A stretch of 64,000 bases of DNA from Desulforhopalus sp. IMCC35007. GTDB taxonomy: Bacteria; Desulfobacterota; Desulfobulbia; Desulfobulbales; Desulfocapsaceae. The position numbers and the translations under genes are program-made. A model generated the notes under the pieces. It was not told where the DNA came from. It ran no database searches and saw nothing but the letters and a program-made list of their open reading frames with translations. The DNA lies in NCBI RefSeq assembly GCF_005116575.1, contig NZ_SWCN01000018.1, forward strand, positions 1 through 64,000, read 5' to 3'. This document shows positions 8,980 through 17,680 of this stretch, one piece after another (the first letter of the stretch is position 1; each line of letters opens with the position of its first letter).

Positions 8980-10407
8980 ATGTCCATGTCCACTTCCGGT
9001 TTTGCCTCATTGTCACTGTCCCAGCCGATGCTTGAAAATCTGCAGGAACTTGGTTTTCTACAAATGACCCCTGTTCAGGCAGAGAGTCTTCCACATATTC
9101 TCAAAGGCAAAGATGTACTTGCCCAGGCAAAAACGGGTAGTGGTAAGACCGCAGCCTTTGGCCTGGGACTTTTGAGCAAACTTGATGTGAACAAGTTTAG
9201 AGTGCAGTCTCTTGTTCTTTGTCCGACCCGTGAACTGGCCGACCAGGTTGCAAAGGAGCTGCGGAGACTGGCGCGCAAAACTCATAATATAAAAATACTT
9301 ACCCTTTGCGGTGGTATGGCCTTTGGGCCGCAGTACGGTTCTCTTGTTCATGGCGCTCACATAATAGTGGGTACGCCTGGAAGGGTACTTAAACACTTAG
9401 ATAAGGGAAATCTTTCCCTCAAACATCTTGATATGCTGGTGCTTGATGAAGCCGACAGAATGCTTGATATGGGCTTTATTGATGAGATAGACCGTGTTAT
9501 TGACCACGGGCCGGCCAAGAGACAGACACTTTTGTTTTCTGCGACCTTCCCGAATGAAATTGTGGAGTTAAGTTCGTCGGTTCAAACCGATGCGATAAGG
9601 GTTACCACGATTGCTGAAGAACCTGAGAATAAAATTGTTGAGTACTTCTATGAGGTTGCGGGAGAAAAAGTCGACGCTTTAATTGCCGCCATGGCCCACC
9701 ATTCCCCGGCGAGTGTGTTGATTTTTTGTGCAACAAAAATAGAGACGAGAAACGTAGCAGAGGATCTTGTTGCCGCGGGCATTGACGCCCTGGCCATTCA
9801 CGGCGATCTTGAACAGTACCAACGAACAGATGTACTCGTTCGTTTTATGAACAGAAGTTGCTCCGTTCTTGTGGCAACGGATGTTGCTGCCCGGGGTATT
9901 GATGTCAAAGAACTGGAGCTGGTAATGAATTATGATCTGCCTCTGACAGCTGAAATATATACCCACAGAATTGGCCGTACCGGACGTGCGGGAGGCGAAG
10001 GAATTGCTGTTACTCTCTTTACAAATGACGAACTCCACAAGGTTGAGTCCTATCGTACTGGTACGAGAATCTTTGAAGATATAGCCAGTTTTGAGGGAGA
10101 GGGTGGTTTTACCATGGAATCTCCGAACAGTACTCTTGTGGTGGAGGGTGGCAAAAAGAATAAAATACGCCCCGGCGATCTTCTTGGCGCCTTAACCGGT
10201 GATGCCGGAATTAATGGTAAGGATATCGGTAAAATTGATATCTACGACCGACAGAGTTACGTTGCCATCAGGCGAAATGTGATAGATAAGGCTTTGACCA
10301 GGCTGAAAAAGGGCAAGATAAAAGGTCGAACCTTCCCGGTCTGGATTCTTGGACAGAAAAAAACAATTGATTACAGCAATGTCTGGGGTAAGGGCGGTGG
10401 GGATTGA
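8980..10407 (+). CDS. dbpA: ATP-dependent RNA helicase DbpA
   Basis: 475-residue DEAD-box helicase. Seen: Walker A AKTGSGKT near residue 50, PTRELA, TPGR, DEAD near 157, SAT, DVAARGIDV and HRIGRTGRAG. The last 75 residues (from KIRPGDLLGALTGDAGI to the C-terminus) match the RNA-binding domain that directs DbpA to hairpin 92 of 23S rRNA during 50S subunit assembly. That tail separates it from other DEAD-box helicases. It is transcribed alone and is followed by a strong hairpin shared with the convergent gene. ATG 8980 is followed two codons later by another ATG (8986). Confidence 0.95.
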   Translation: MSMSTSGFASLSLSQPMLENLQELGFLQMTPVQAESLPHILKGKDVLAQAKTGSGKTAAFGLGLLSKLDVNKFRVQSLVLCPTRELADQVAKELRRLARKTHNIKILTLCGGMAFGPQYGSLVHGAHIIVGTPGRVLKHLDKGNLSLKHLDMLVLDEADRMLDMGFIDEIDRVIDHGPAKRQTLLFSATFPNEIVELSSSVQTDAIRVTTIAEEPENKIVEYFYEVAGEKVDALIAAMAHHSPASVLIFCATKIETRNVAEDLVAAGIDALAIHGDLEQYQRTDVLVRFMNRSCSVLVATDVAARGIDVKELELVMNYDLPLTAEIYTHRIGRTGRAGGEGIAVTLFTNDELHKVESYRTGTRIFEDIASFEGEGGFTMESPNSTLVVEGGKKNKIRPGDLLGALTGDAGINGKDIGKIDIYDRQSYVAIRRNVIDKALTRLKKGKIKGRTFPVWILGQKKTIDYSNVWGKGGGD

Positions 10408-10417
10408 GAGGATCGCT

Positions 10418-10465
10418 CGTGCGACACCTTTTAAAAAAAATCTGTTTATTTAAAGGTGTCGCACG
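10418..10465. terminator. Bidirectional terminator hairpin between dbpA and the OmpA-family gene
   Basis: A perfect 14-bp inverted repeat (CGTGCGACACCTTT and its complement at 10452-10465) encloses a 20-nt A/T-rich loop. It sits between convergent genes, so it can end transcription from both sides. Confidence 0.75.
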
Positions 10466-10484
10466 TTGTTATCTTATGCTGCAA

Positions 10485-11201
10485 TCAGAAATTAAGTTCC
10501 ACCCGTCGATTCTTCTGACGTCCTTCACGGGTGTCATTTGAGGCTGCTGGTTGTGTTTCTCCAAAACCTTTTGTGGTAAGCCTTTCCCGCTGAATGCCAC
10601 GATCCACCATGTAGTTGACCACAGCTTCTGCCCGCCTTTCAGAGAGCTTCTGGTTGTAGGTTTCAGGACCGGTGCTGTCGGCATGGCCATAAATATCTGC
10701 TGTAACGAATGGGTTATTTTTAAAATATTCCACCCAGCGATCAATTTCCGGTACGAATTCAGCTTTGATGACCCATTTGTCAAACTCAAACAAAACGTCT
10801 GATACTTCTATAACCAGAGGCAAGCTGGCGCGTTGTTCTTCCGGGGTCATGTCCGCTGGAAAATTCTGCACCTGATTATTTGCCGGCCTGAGTCTTGGGC
10901 TTATGTCGCTGTTTTTCTGGCGATTTACATAGTAATCCGTTGCTTCATCATACTTGCCGATAGTGTATTTTTTGGTGCGGGGACCTGATGCAGTATTGTA
11001 GCGCGCAGTGGTATCGTCATACCTGCCGACGGTGTAGCTTGATGTCCCCGGGTTGTCATCTGCCTGTTCATTGTATATTCTTGTGTTTTCATCATAGCGT
11101 ATCTCTGGATAGAGCAGAGAGCAGCCTCCCAGGAAAAAAGGGAACAGCAGTAGAATTGCCCCAAACCATCGAGAGGTGGGAGAAAGGAGAATATTGCTCA
11201 T
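10485..11201 (-). CDS. OmpA/Pal-family outer-membrane lipoprotein
   Basis: About 238 residues with a signal peptide ending in the lipobox LGGC, a middle part with two Tyr-rich imperfect repeats (SYTVGRYDDTTARYN and KYTIGKYDEATDYY), and a C-terminal OmpA-like peptidoglycan-binding domain. The domain shows IYGHADSTGPETYNQKLSER, RAEAVVNYMV and QKNRRVELNF. It probably ties the outer membrane to peptidoglycan. ATG 11201 has a GAGG ribosome-binding site; a start four codons upstream (11213) is the alternative. Confidence 0.9.
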   Translation of the reverse strand: MSNILLSPTSRWFGAILLLFPFFLGGCSLLYPEIRYDENTRIYNEQADDNPGTSSYTVGRYDDTTARYNTASGPRTKKYTIGKYDEATDYYVNRQKNSDISPRLRPANNQVQNFPADMTPEEQRASLPLVIEVSDVLFEFDKWVIKAEFVPEIDRWVEYFKNNPFVTADIYGHADSTGPETYNQKLSERRAEAVVNYMVDRGIQRERLTTKGFGETQPAASNDTREGRQKNRRVELNF

Positions 11202-11354
11202 GGCGATCCTCATTTAAATTGCTTCGTTTATGGTTGTAATGAAATGATTATTCAGTCCTTTTTATCTACCCTATCGTTATTTTGCAGTTTTTTCCAGATT
11301 TTTTCCGACTGACCTGTTTGTTGTTTTATATTAAGTAATAATGGTGTGGAGATT

Positions 11355-11516
11355 ATGACTGCAATGATCTTCTGCATCAAACCGGAAATCAAGGTACAAT
11401 TGTTCCTTATCTTGCTGCAATTGTTGGTAACCTGTCTTTGCTGGAGCTATCGGCAGTTTGATCGGGAATACATGCTTGCCTGTTTCGGTGCACACTGCTG
11501 CTCACTGAAAAAATAA
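11355..11516 (+). CDS. Possible 53-aa hydrophobic protein
   Basis: A short frame with a ribosome-binding site (GGAG four bases before the ATG) encodes a peptide with one hydrophobic segment (LFLILLQLLVTCLCW). I recognise no family. It sits in otherwise empty sequence before a broken gene and could be a chance frame or part of the same decayed locus. Confidence 0.25.
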   Translation: MTAMIFCIKPEIKVQLFLILLQLLVTCLCWSYRQFDREYMLACFGAHCCSLKK

Positions 11517-11556
11517 TTTTTCCGTGTGTTTCAATTATCACAATACTGGCCTTTAG

Positions 11557-12093
11557 GGTTTCAGCACTGAAAGTGAAATCATCGTCCAGTCACCGGCACA
11601 GCAGTCTAAGGTCAAGGAGTGTGTTGTGTTAATCCATGGGATGGGGCGAAACGCCAGGTCTATGTCGCAGATGCAGGCAGCATTGGTGCAGGAAGGATAT
11701 TTTACCGTTAATCTTGGTTCCCCCTTAACTTTAAAAAATATAGAATCCATAGCTGCAGACGATTATTTGCTTGCATTTGCAGCCTGTATTGAACTTCAAT
11801 CGGCAAGAGTGCATTTTGTAACACATTCACTTGGAGGCAATATTCTACGAAAGGCGCTGAGTGAGGAAAAACCTGATAGGCTCAGGCGAGTTGTGATGCG
11901 GAACCCTCCCGACAATGGCAGTGATCTTGTGGATACAATAAAAGACCGGGCCTTGTTTAAGTGGTTGATGGGCCCTGCTGAACAACAATTGACCACCGGG
12001 CAAGATTCGCTCCGTGTGCAACTCGGAGGGGCGGACTTTCCCCTTGGAGTTATCTGGCACGAGCGTGAACAACAAGTAAGAATCTATAATTGA
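11557..12093 (+). pseudogene. Alpha/beta hydrolase (lipase-like), truncated
   Basis: The frame runs from just after a TAG to 12093. It contains VVLIHGMGR (oxyanion region), VHFVTHSLGGNILR (nucleophile elbow GHSLGG, here THSLGG), and MRNPPDNGSDLVD, all typical of small lipase-like hydrolases. Relatives have a proper N-terminus and about 50 further C-terminal residues carrying the catalytic His. Here only a weak GTG (11626) is available as start and the protein ends at GVIWHEREQQ, so the histidine is missing. It is probably inactive. Confidence 0.65.
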
Positions 12094-12175
12094 AGATCTT
12101 TGAAAAAATGGTTAGAAAGAAACAACCAGAGTTGATATATCTTCACAACCTCATAAAACAGCTAAGTCCATTCTC

Positions 12176-12781
12176 ATGACACAAATCACTGACAACTATT
12201 ACCTTAAAGCGCTCATTGACGCTTTGCCATCAGCACTATTCATAGTGGATAAAGATTTCAAAATATGTGATGTAAATCCTGAAGCAAAAAAGATGTTCAA
12301 AATTGATGCTGAAGAAATTGTACATAGACTGTGTGGTGAAATTCTTAACTGCCAACATGCTATTGAAGAAGAAGTAGGATGTGGCAATACACAGTATTGT
12401 GAAGATTGTGTGATTCGAAGATCAGTGGAAAATGCTGGAAAAGGAGTGTCAGTATACAAGAAAAAATATGAACTCAAAGTTATAAAAGATGGGAAGAAAT
12501 CAAGTCGATATACTCAGGTAACAAGCTCTCCTTTTGAGTACATGGGGAATGACTTAATATTACTGGTCATAGAAGATATAACTGAGATGTATCATCTGAA
12601 ACGTTTGCTTCCTATCTGTGCAAATTGTAAGAAAATAAGAAACGATGATGACTATTGGGAGAATGTTGCTGATTACCTTAAAGACAATACAGATATTGAA
12701 TTTACCCATAGTATATGTCCTGATTGTGCAAAAAAGTTGTACCCGGAGCTGTCTATTGGTGATGTAAAATCAGAACCTTAA
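12176..12781 (+). CDS. PAS domain protein with C-terminal four-cysteine motif
   Basis: 201 residues. A PAS domain (about 10-135) begins ALIDALPSALFIVDKDF and contains a cysteine cluster (C-Q-H then GCG, YCEDC) that could bind a metal or sense redox state. A conserved tail follows, CANCKK, DYWENV and CPDCAKKLYPEL, with two CxxC pairs spaced for metal binding; such tails are found at the ends of many bacterial sensor proteins. No output domain is present. It stands alone, with lower GC than its neighbours. Function unknown; probably a small redox or ligand sensor. Confidence 0.75.
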   Translation: MTQITDNYYLKALIDALPSALFIVDKDFKICDVNPEAKKMFKIDAEEIVHRLCGEILNCQHAIEEEVGCGNTQYCEDCVIRRSVENAGKGVSVYKKKYELKVIKDGKKSSRYTQVTSSPFEYMGNDLILLVIEDITEMYHLKRLLPICANCKKIRNDDDYWENVADYLKDNTDIEFTHSICPDCAKKLYPELSIGDVKSEP

Positions 12782-12825
12782 TGTTAAAGATGTCAGCTTA
12801 GATTTCGGTTTTAGCAGATGAAAAA

Positions 12826-12860
12826 AAGCCAGGAGATGTGGCTCTACAGTCTCCTGGCTT
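12826..12860. terminator. Bidirectional terminator
   Basis: AAGCCAGGAGA pairs perfectly with TCTCCTGGCTT across a 13-nt loop. A run of A precedes the stem and GTTTT follows it, so it can terminate both the PAS gene on plus and the HD gene on minus. Confidence 0.8.
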
Positions 12861-12872
12861 GTCGTTTTAATT

Positions 12873-13454
12873 CTATTCTGTCACACTGCCTTTTAAGTGA
12901 ATTTCCTCTGCAACTTCGCGCATTCCCATTATGGTATCAGTGATCAGATCTGAGAGTTCCATGCCAAGCATTGCAGCACCTTTTTCTATGATGGAACGAT
13001 CGACACCTGCGGCAAATCGTTTGTCCTTCCATTTTTTCTTTACTGATTTCGCGTTCATATCAAGAATGCTTTTAGACGGTCTCACAAGTGCCGAGGTGGT
13101 GACCAGCCCCGTGAGTTCGTCGATGGCATAGAGTACTTTTTCCATCTCACTCCTGGGTTCAACATCGCTGCATATGCCCCAGCCATGGCTGACGATGGCC
13201 CTGATATACTCTTCTGGCCAATCGTTCTCTTTTAAGATTTCTTCAGTTTTGGTGCAGTGTTGTTCAGGGAATTGTTCGTAATCAAGGTCATGGATAAGAC
13301 CTACGATCCCCCATTTTTCGACATCCGCCTCTCTTTTCCGGGCAAAATAGCGCATCACTGCTTCAACCGCCAGGCCGTGGCGGATGAGACTGTCACTCTG
13401 GTTATATGTTTTCAGGAGGGCAAGTGCTTCCTCTCTATTGGGTGTCTGTGGCAT
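12873..13454 (-). CDS. HD domain hydrolase
   Basis: About 193 residues. The HD motif is seen in GLIHDLDYEQFPEQH, with an upstream RHG histidine and a later SHGWG. It resembles single-domain HD phosphohydrolases of unknown substrate. ATG 13454 is preferred: it has GAAAGGA upstream, while the longer frame starting at 13484 lacks this. The gene is 42 bp downstream of the aldo/keto reductase gene, so the two may be cotranscribed. Confidence 0.8.
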   Translation of the reverse strand: MPQTPNREEALALLKTYNQSDSLIRHGLAVEAVMRYFARKREADVEKWGIVGLIHDLDYEQFPEQHCTKTEEILKENDWPEEYIRAIVSHGWGICSDVEPRSEMEKVLYAIDELTGLVTTSALVRPSKSILDMNAKSVKKKWKDKRFAAGVDRSIIEKGAAMLGMELSDLITDTIMGMREVAEEIHLKGSVTE

Positions 13455-13496
13455 TGGTAAGGTCCTTTCTCCGCTGAGTTGCATTTCCTGTTGTGG

Positions 13497-14450
13497 TTAT
13501 TCGTCCCAGAGGCTGGCCATGGAATAAGGGCTGCCTTCCATGGTCCAGAAATTCCCACTGACGTACCTGTTGTTCCGCTCTAGTTTTTCGATCTCGGTCA
13601 TATTTGCAGCAGAAAGGACAATCTTGGTTGCCTCAAGGTTTTGTTTGATTCGCTCAGGCGTTATGGATTTTGGAATAACAACGGTTTCACGGTGAATCGC
13701 CCAGCTGATCAGGATCTGGGCAGGAGTTGCGTTATGTTCTTTTGCAATTTTTATGATAACCGGGTCTTCAAGAAGGATAGGCTCATTTTTAGTCTTCAGG
13801 CGAGCCGGTCTGTCCGCTGAGCCGAGTGGTGCATAGGCTGTAAGATGTATGTTGTTTGCTGCGCAGTATTTAAGCATGGCAGCTTGTTGTAGATAAGGGT
13901 GGAGTTCAATCTGGTTCATCTCCGGGGGTTGTTTTGCTGTCTCAATGAGGGTTTTCAGTTTTGCGATACTGAAATTTGAAACGCCGATATGCTTGCAGAG
14001 ACCCTTCTCTACAAGTTGTTCCATGGCGGGCCAGGTCTTTGCAATGGGCCGTTCCGTAAGGGATAAAAGATCACTGGAGGAAGAGGGGAAGACGACCTCT
14101 TTTTTCAGTGCTACAGGCCAGTGGATGAGAAAGAGGTTAAGATAGTCGATCTGTAAATCAGCAAGGGTCTTTTCCAGTGCTGGTTGTACATCTTCGGGCG
14201 CATGGGCGTTGTTCCAGAGTTTGGAGGTGATCCATACCTGCTCGCGGCTTACGATACCTTCTTTAAAAGAATCGGCCAGGGCTTGCCCGACCTCAACCTC
14301 GTTGCCGTAAATGGGAGCGCAGTCAATATGTCGATACCCTGCACGCAGGGCTTCTTTTACTGCGCTGTACACTTTTCCTGTCTCTGATTTCCAGGTGCCA
14401 AGGCCAAAGATGGGCATCTGGTCGCCGTTTTTGAACTGTATGTTTTTCAT
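13497..14450 (-). CDS. Aldo/keto reductase
   Basis: About 317 residues, a TIM-barrel NADPH oxidoreductase. The catalytic tetrad is visible: Asp and Tyr in HIDCAPIYGNE, Lys in ITSKLWN, His in FLIHWPVAL. The NADP-binding end is VVIPKSITPERIKQN. It resembles alcohol/aldehyde-reducing members. ATG 14450 follows GAGGA; a start five codons upstream (14465) is possible. Substrate unknown. Confidence 0.9.
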   Translation of the reverse strand: MKNIQFKNGDQMPIFGLGTWKSETGKVYSAVKEALRAGYRHIDCAPIYGNEVEVGQALADSFKEGIVSREQVWITSKLWNNAHAPEDVQPALEKTLADLQIDYLNLFLIHWPVALKKEVVFPSSSSDLLSLTERPIAKTWPAMEQLVEKGLCKHIGVSNFSIAKLKTLIETAKQPPEMNQIELHPYLQQAAMLKYCAANNIHLTAYAPLGSADRPARLKTKNEPILLEDPVIIKIAKEHNATPAQILISWAIHRETVVIPKSITPERIKQNLEATKIVLSAANMTEIEKLERNNRYVSGNFWTMEGSPYSMASLWDE

Positions 14451-14599
14451 GTCTGTTTTCCTCATGGTTGAATGGGTTCTGTCAGCATGTCTGTAAATAC
14501 TGAAAATGTTGGCAATTCATTTTAAAATAAGTGAATTGTGCGATTTGTCCAACCGTAAAGTTGTTCTTGATGTTACCTTGAATAACACATTGCCAGATT

Positions 14600-15379
14600 T
14601 CAATACAATTCAGGCCGCCTGTCTGCAAAGAGTGGAATCTCCCGACGCGTTTTTTCTACCAGTTGAGGGTCAATGCTTACCTGACGCACCTCCTGCTGGA
14701 AATCACACTGACAGAGTACACTGCCATCTGGTCCGTGGGCGACGGAATGCCCGGCAAAGGGAGGGGTATCTGCTGCGACGTTATTGCAGGCCAGAACATA
14801 ACATTGATTTTCAATGGCGCGGGCCTGGAGCAGGGTTTGCCAGTGGTTGAGGCGTACCAGAGGCCACTGGGCGGAAACTATCAGGGCCTGGGCTCCAAGA
14901 AGGGCGAGTTTGTGGATAAACTGACAGAAGCGAATATCGTAACAGATGGCAAAGCCGAAGATGATCTTTTCAATTTCATAAACGCAGATCGAATCTCCTG
15001 CAATCAGGTATTTATCTTCATGTAGCATTGGCACCAGATGAATCTTGTCGTAGGTTTTCTGCAGGTTACCACTGCGGTCGATAATCTGCGCCCGGTTGCT
15101 GATACCGCTTTTTGTTTTTGCCGCGACGGAGCCTCCGGCAAACCAGATCTGGTGCTTTCGGGCAAGTTTGCCGAGAAATTCAGCTTCTTCATTTCCTTCT
15201 TTACTGGCAAGCTTGTCGAGACTTTCAAGGGCATAGCCGGTGGACCAAAGCTCTGGTAGAACGATAAGATCAGGTGCGAGAGAGGAGGCCATAGCCTTGT
15301 CTACCAGCCGTTTTACATTGGCAAAATTTGCTTTCTTGTCGGCCAGGACAACGTCCAGTTGAATGAGTGCGATCTGCAT
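14600..15379 (-). CDS. Carbon-nitrogen hydrolase (nitrilase superfamily)
   Basis: 259 residues. Catalytic Glu in VLPELWSTGY, Lys in KIHLVP and Cys in FAICYDIRF are all present, in an order and spacing typical of omega-amidase-like enzymes. It is expected to hydrolyse an amide in the cytoplasm; the substrate cannot be told. It lies 56 bp downstream of norR on the same strand, so it may share its transcript, although no link with nitric oxide is known to me. Confidence 0.88.
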   Translation of the reverse strand: MQIALIQLDVVLADKKANFANVKRLVDKAMASSLAPDLIVLPELWSTGYALESLDKLASKEGNEEAEFLGKLARKHQIWFAGGSVAAKTKSGISNRAQIIDRSGNLQKTYDKIHLVPMLHEDKYLIAGDSICVYEIEKIIFGFAICYDIRFCQFIHKLALLGAQALIVSAQWPLVRLNHWQTLLQARAIENQCYVLACNNVAADTPPFAGHSVAHGPDGSVLCQCDFQQEVRQVSIDPQLVEKTRREIPLFADRRPELY

Positions 15380-15435
15380 GGCGTGCCTCTTATTTATAAA
15401 AACTTCTTTGCTTGAAGTAATCAGCTTGATCGTGA

Positions 15436-17001
15436 TTACAGGTCATTTTTCTGCCGCAGTCCCAGGCGCGTTGCAAGGTTGTGCAGATTGCTTCTGTTCA
15501 TGTCAAGATCGCGGGCGGCAGCAGCCCAGTTCCCTGCATTGTTATCCAAAGCTTCTTTAATTAATTGAATCTGATAAGATTTCACCTCTTCTCTTAGCGA
15601 AATCTTTTGGCCCGGAGGGGAGGGAAAGCTGCTGACCGCCGTGGGTGTCGCGTAGATAGTGGCAATGAGATCCCCGGCCAGGTGGTTTTGCTGGATCGTT
15701 ATAAAATCAGATCCTTCTGCGTTTGCTGAGGCTTTCAGTACAGATCGGGAGATAATATTTTCCAGTTCCCTGACATTGCCGGGCCAGCTGTAACGGCCAA
15801 GAAGCTTCAGGGCACTGTCACTGATCCGGACGGCGCCAAGCCCCAGCTTGGTCATGGATCGCTCCGCAAAATAGCCCGCCAGGATTGCAATATCTTCCTT
15901 TCTTTCCCGGAGGGGTGGGACCTTGATTGGGTATACGTTGAGCCGGTGATACAAATCGGCCCTGAACCTTCCCAGGCCCACTTCCTGCTCCAGATCTCTG
16001 TTGGTGGCAGCGATGAGGCGTACATCGACAAAAGTCATCTTTTCAGAGCCAAGGCGCTGTACCTCACCTTCCTGGATTACCCTTAAAATCTTTGCCTGAA
16101 TTTCAAGTGAGAGCTCGCCAATTTCGTCAAGAAAAAGAGTACCTTCGTCCGCCAGTTCAAACTTTCCTGTTCTATCCGTTATTGCCCCGGTAAAAGCACC
16201 CTTGGTGTGGCCAAAGAGTTCACTCTCGGCAAGAGTTCCGGGCAGAGCCGCACAGTTGAGATACAGTAACGGTTTGTCTCTGCGGTGCGAGTGATTGTGA
16301 ATTGCCCGGGCGACAAGCTCTTTTCCCACCCCTGTTTCGCCAAGAACGAGGCCTGTGTAATCGGATTTTGCCAGGAGTTCAATCTCCTGACGAAGCTGCT
16401 GGATTATTGCACTTTGGCCGAGAATCTTCTGTCCCCGTTGAAAGTGAATATCTGCCATGAGGTCGCTTGCAAGTTGCCCCTGCCGTTCTGCCTTTATCTC
16501 AAGAGCGGTGAGGAGATCAACTGTCTGCATCTGCGCCCCTGTCATCAGTCCGATAACATTGATATATTCGAGAGGAAGATGATCAAAGGCATTTGCAGCA
16601 AGAGCGTCTGCGGTGAGTACCCCGACGAGTCGATTGTTTACATACAGCGGGCAGCCCAGGCAGGCATGGATGTGGTGGGTTTTTCGTGGATCTGCTGACA
16701 GCAGGCCGTCAAACGGATCGGGCAGTGGGCTATCTTTTGAAAAAAGTACCGGCTCTTGGGAATTACAGATTGTCTGCAGGCGGGGATGGTTGCTCAGAGA
16801 ATATTGCCGACCCATGGCATCGGGGGTAAGTCCCCGGGCAGCAAGGGGGATAAGCGCATTGCCCTCCACCCTGAACAGAGCTGCAGCGTCATAGGGAATG
16901 GCAATATGCAGTGCCTCGAGAAGACGCTGATAGCGGTCTGTGGCACTTAAGGTGGCAGTGAGATTGGTCGCTATAGCAGCAAGGGTTTCAAGTTTATCCA
17001 T
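15436..17001 (-). CDS. norR: NorR-type nitric-oxide-responsive sigma-54 activator
   Basis: 521 residues with a GAF sensor (about 1-180), an AAA+ domain (about 200-435, [14 protein letters not shown] near 268, FLDEIGE) and a C-terminal Fis-like helix-turn-helix. The GAF domain has HPR (R74), LPDPFDGL (D95 and D98), HACLG (C114) and a later Asp, matching within one position the residues implicated in the non-haem iron NO sensor of E. coli NorR. From memory, the position of E. coli R81 is Asn here. The divergent region carries three matching operators, the nearest starting 2 bp from the norR start codon, so autoregulation is likely. Confidence 0.92.
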   Translation of the reverse strand: MDKLETLAAIATNLTATLSATDRYQRLLEALHIAIPYDAAALFRVEGNALIPLAARGLTPDAMGRQYSLSNHPRLQTICNSQEPVLFSKDSPLPDPFDGLLSADPRKTHHIHACLGCPLYVNNRLVGVLTADALAANAFDHLPLEYINVIGLMTGAQMQTVDLLTALEIKAERQGQLASDLMADIHFQRGQKILGQSAIIQQLRQEIELLAKSDYTGLVLGETGVGKELVARAIHNHSHRRDKPLLYLNCAALPGTLAESELFGHTKGAFTGAITDRTGKFELADEGTLFLDEIGELSLEIQAKILRVIQEGEVQRLGSEKMTFVDVRLIAATNRDLEQEVGLGRFRADLYHRLNVYPIKVPPLRERKEDIAILAGYFAERSMTKLGLGAVRISDSALKLLGRYSWPGNVRELENIISRSVLKASANAEGSDFITIQQNHLAGDLIATIYATPTAVSSFPSPPGQKISLREEVKSYQIQLIKEALDNNAGNWAAAARDLDMNRSNLHNLATRLGLRQKNDL

Positions 17002-17002
17002 A

Positions 17003-17019
17003 GTTGTAAATTATACAAC
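17003..17019. promoter_or_regulatory. NorR operator 1
   Basis: GTTGTAAATTATACAAC, a GTTGT-N7-ACAAC dyad containing the known NorR core GT-N7-AC. It lies next to the norR start codon. Confidence 0.75.
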
Positions 17020-17022
17020 GTT

Positions 17023-17039
17023 GTTGTTGGAATGGCAAC
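17023..17039. promoter_or_regulatory. NorR operator 2
   Basis: GTTGTTGGAATGGCAAC, a GTTGT-N7-GCAAC dyad with one base different from its neighbours. Its centre is 20 bp from that of operator 1. Confidence 0.65.
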
Positions 17040-17047
17040 CTGAGTAT

Positions 17048-17064
17048 GTTGTTAAAAGCACAAC
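17048..17064. promoter_or_regulatory. NorR operator 3
   Basis: GTTGTTAAAAGCACAAC, a GTTGT-N7-ACAAC dyad, 39 bp upstream of the -24 element. Three sites match the three-site enhancer known at E. coli norVW. Confidence 0.75.
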
Positions 17065-17102
17065 GTCTGTGAAAAATTCCAGCAAAATAGGGATGGGAAT
17101 AA

Positions 17103-17118
17103 TGGCACAGCTATTGCT
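17103..17118 (+). promoter_or_regulatory. Sigma-54 promoter of the cupin gene
   Basis: TGGCACAGCTATTGCT has GG and GC separated by 10 bp, almost the full -24/-12 consensus. It lies about 77 bp before the cupin start and downstream of three NorR operators. Confidence 0.85.
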
Positions 17119-17194
17119 TTAATTCCATCAAAGAGCATTGTGGCAGGTAGAGTTGCCATTCTTTGAACCTTAACATCTCATAAAGGAATACGAT

Positions 17195-17515
17195 ATGAAA
17201 GTACTACAGCTTGCAGATACAAATGAATATACTCCAAAGGCAATGAAACGATTTTTTCTGGTGGAAGATTCAGAGAATTTCAAAATAATAAACTTCAACC
17301 TCGACGAGGGGGTTACTTTTCCAGTTCATTCCCATGACTTGGACGGAGAGCTTTCAATCCAGGTCCTGGAAGGAGAAGGTTTTTTTCTTGGTGAGGGTGA
17401 TGCAGCGATCCCTGCGCGCCAGGGTGATATCCTTATCTCCGAGATTCGCGAGCCTCACGGCGTGCGGGCAACATCGAAGATGAGAATTTTAGTAACTATT
17501 GCCCCACCAATTTGA
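17195..17515 (+). CDS. Small cupin protein under NorR control
   Basis: 106 residues forming one cupin barrel. Candidate metal ligands are HSHDLDGE and the later EPHGV histidine. There is a good ribosome-binding site (AAAGGA). The upstream NorR sites and sigma-54 promoter predict induction by nitric oxide. Its role is unknown: a metal-dependent NO or nitrosative-stress enzyme, or a small-molecule sensor, are both possible. No flavorubredoxin, Hcp or NO reductase gene follows it in the window. Confidence 0.82.
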   Translation: MKVLQLADTNEYTPKAMKRFFLVEDSENFKIINFNLDEGVTFPVHSHDLDGELSIQVLEGEGFFLGEGDAAIPARQGDILISEIREPHGVRATSKMRILVTIAPPI

Positions 17516-17680
17516 CCTGCCTGTTTAATGAGGCAATAGGCTACTGTTCTGCAGGGTGTATCTCTAAGGAATAGTCATGAGTCTTTTCACCCCCCTGTGA
17601 AAGTTCTTTGCCGGGGGATGAAAAGAAGACCTGAGTAAGGCGATGCCGTTTGTAATAGCCCGCATAGGACTTGACCCGTA

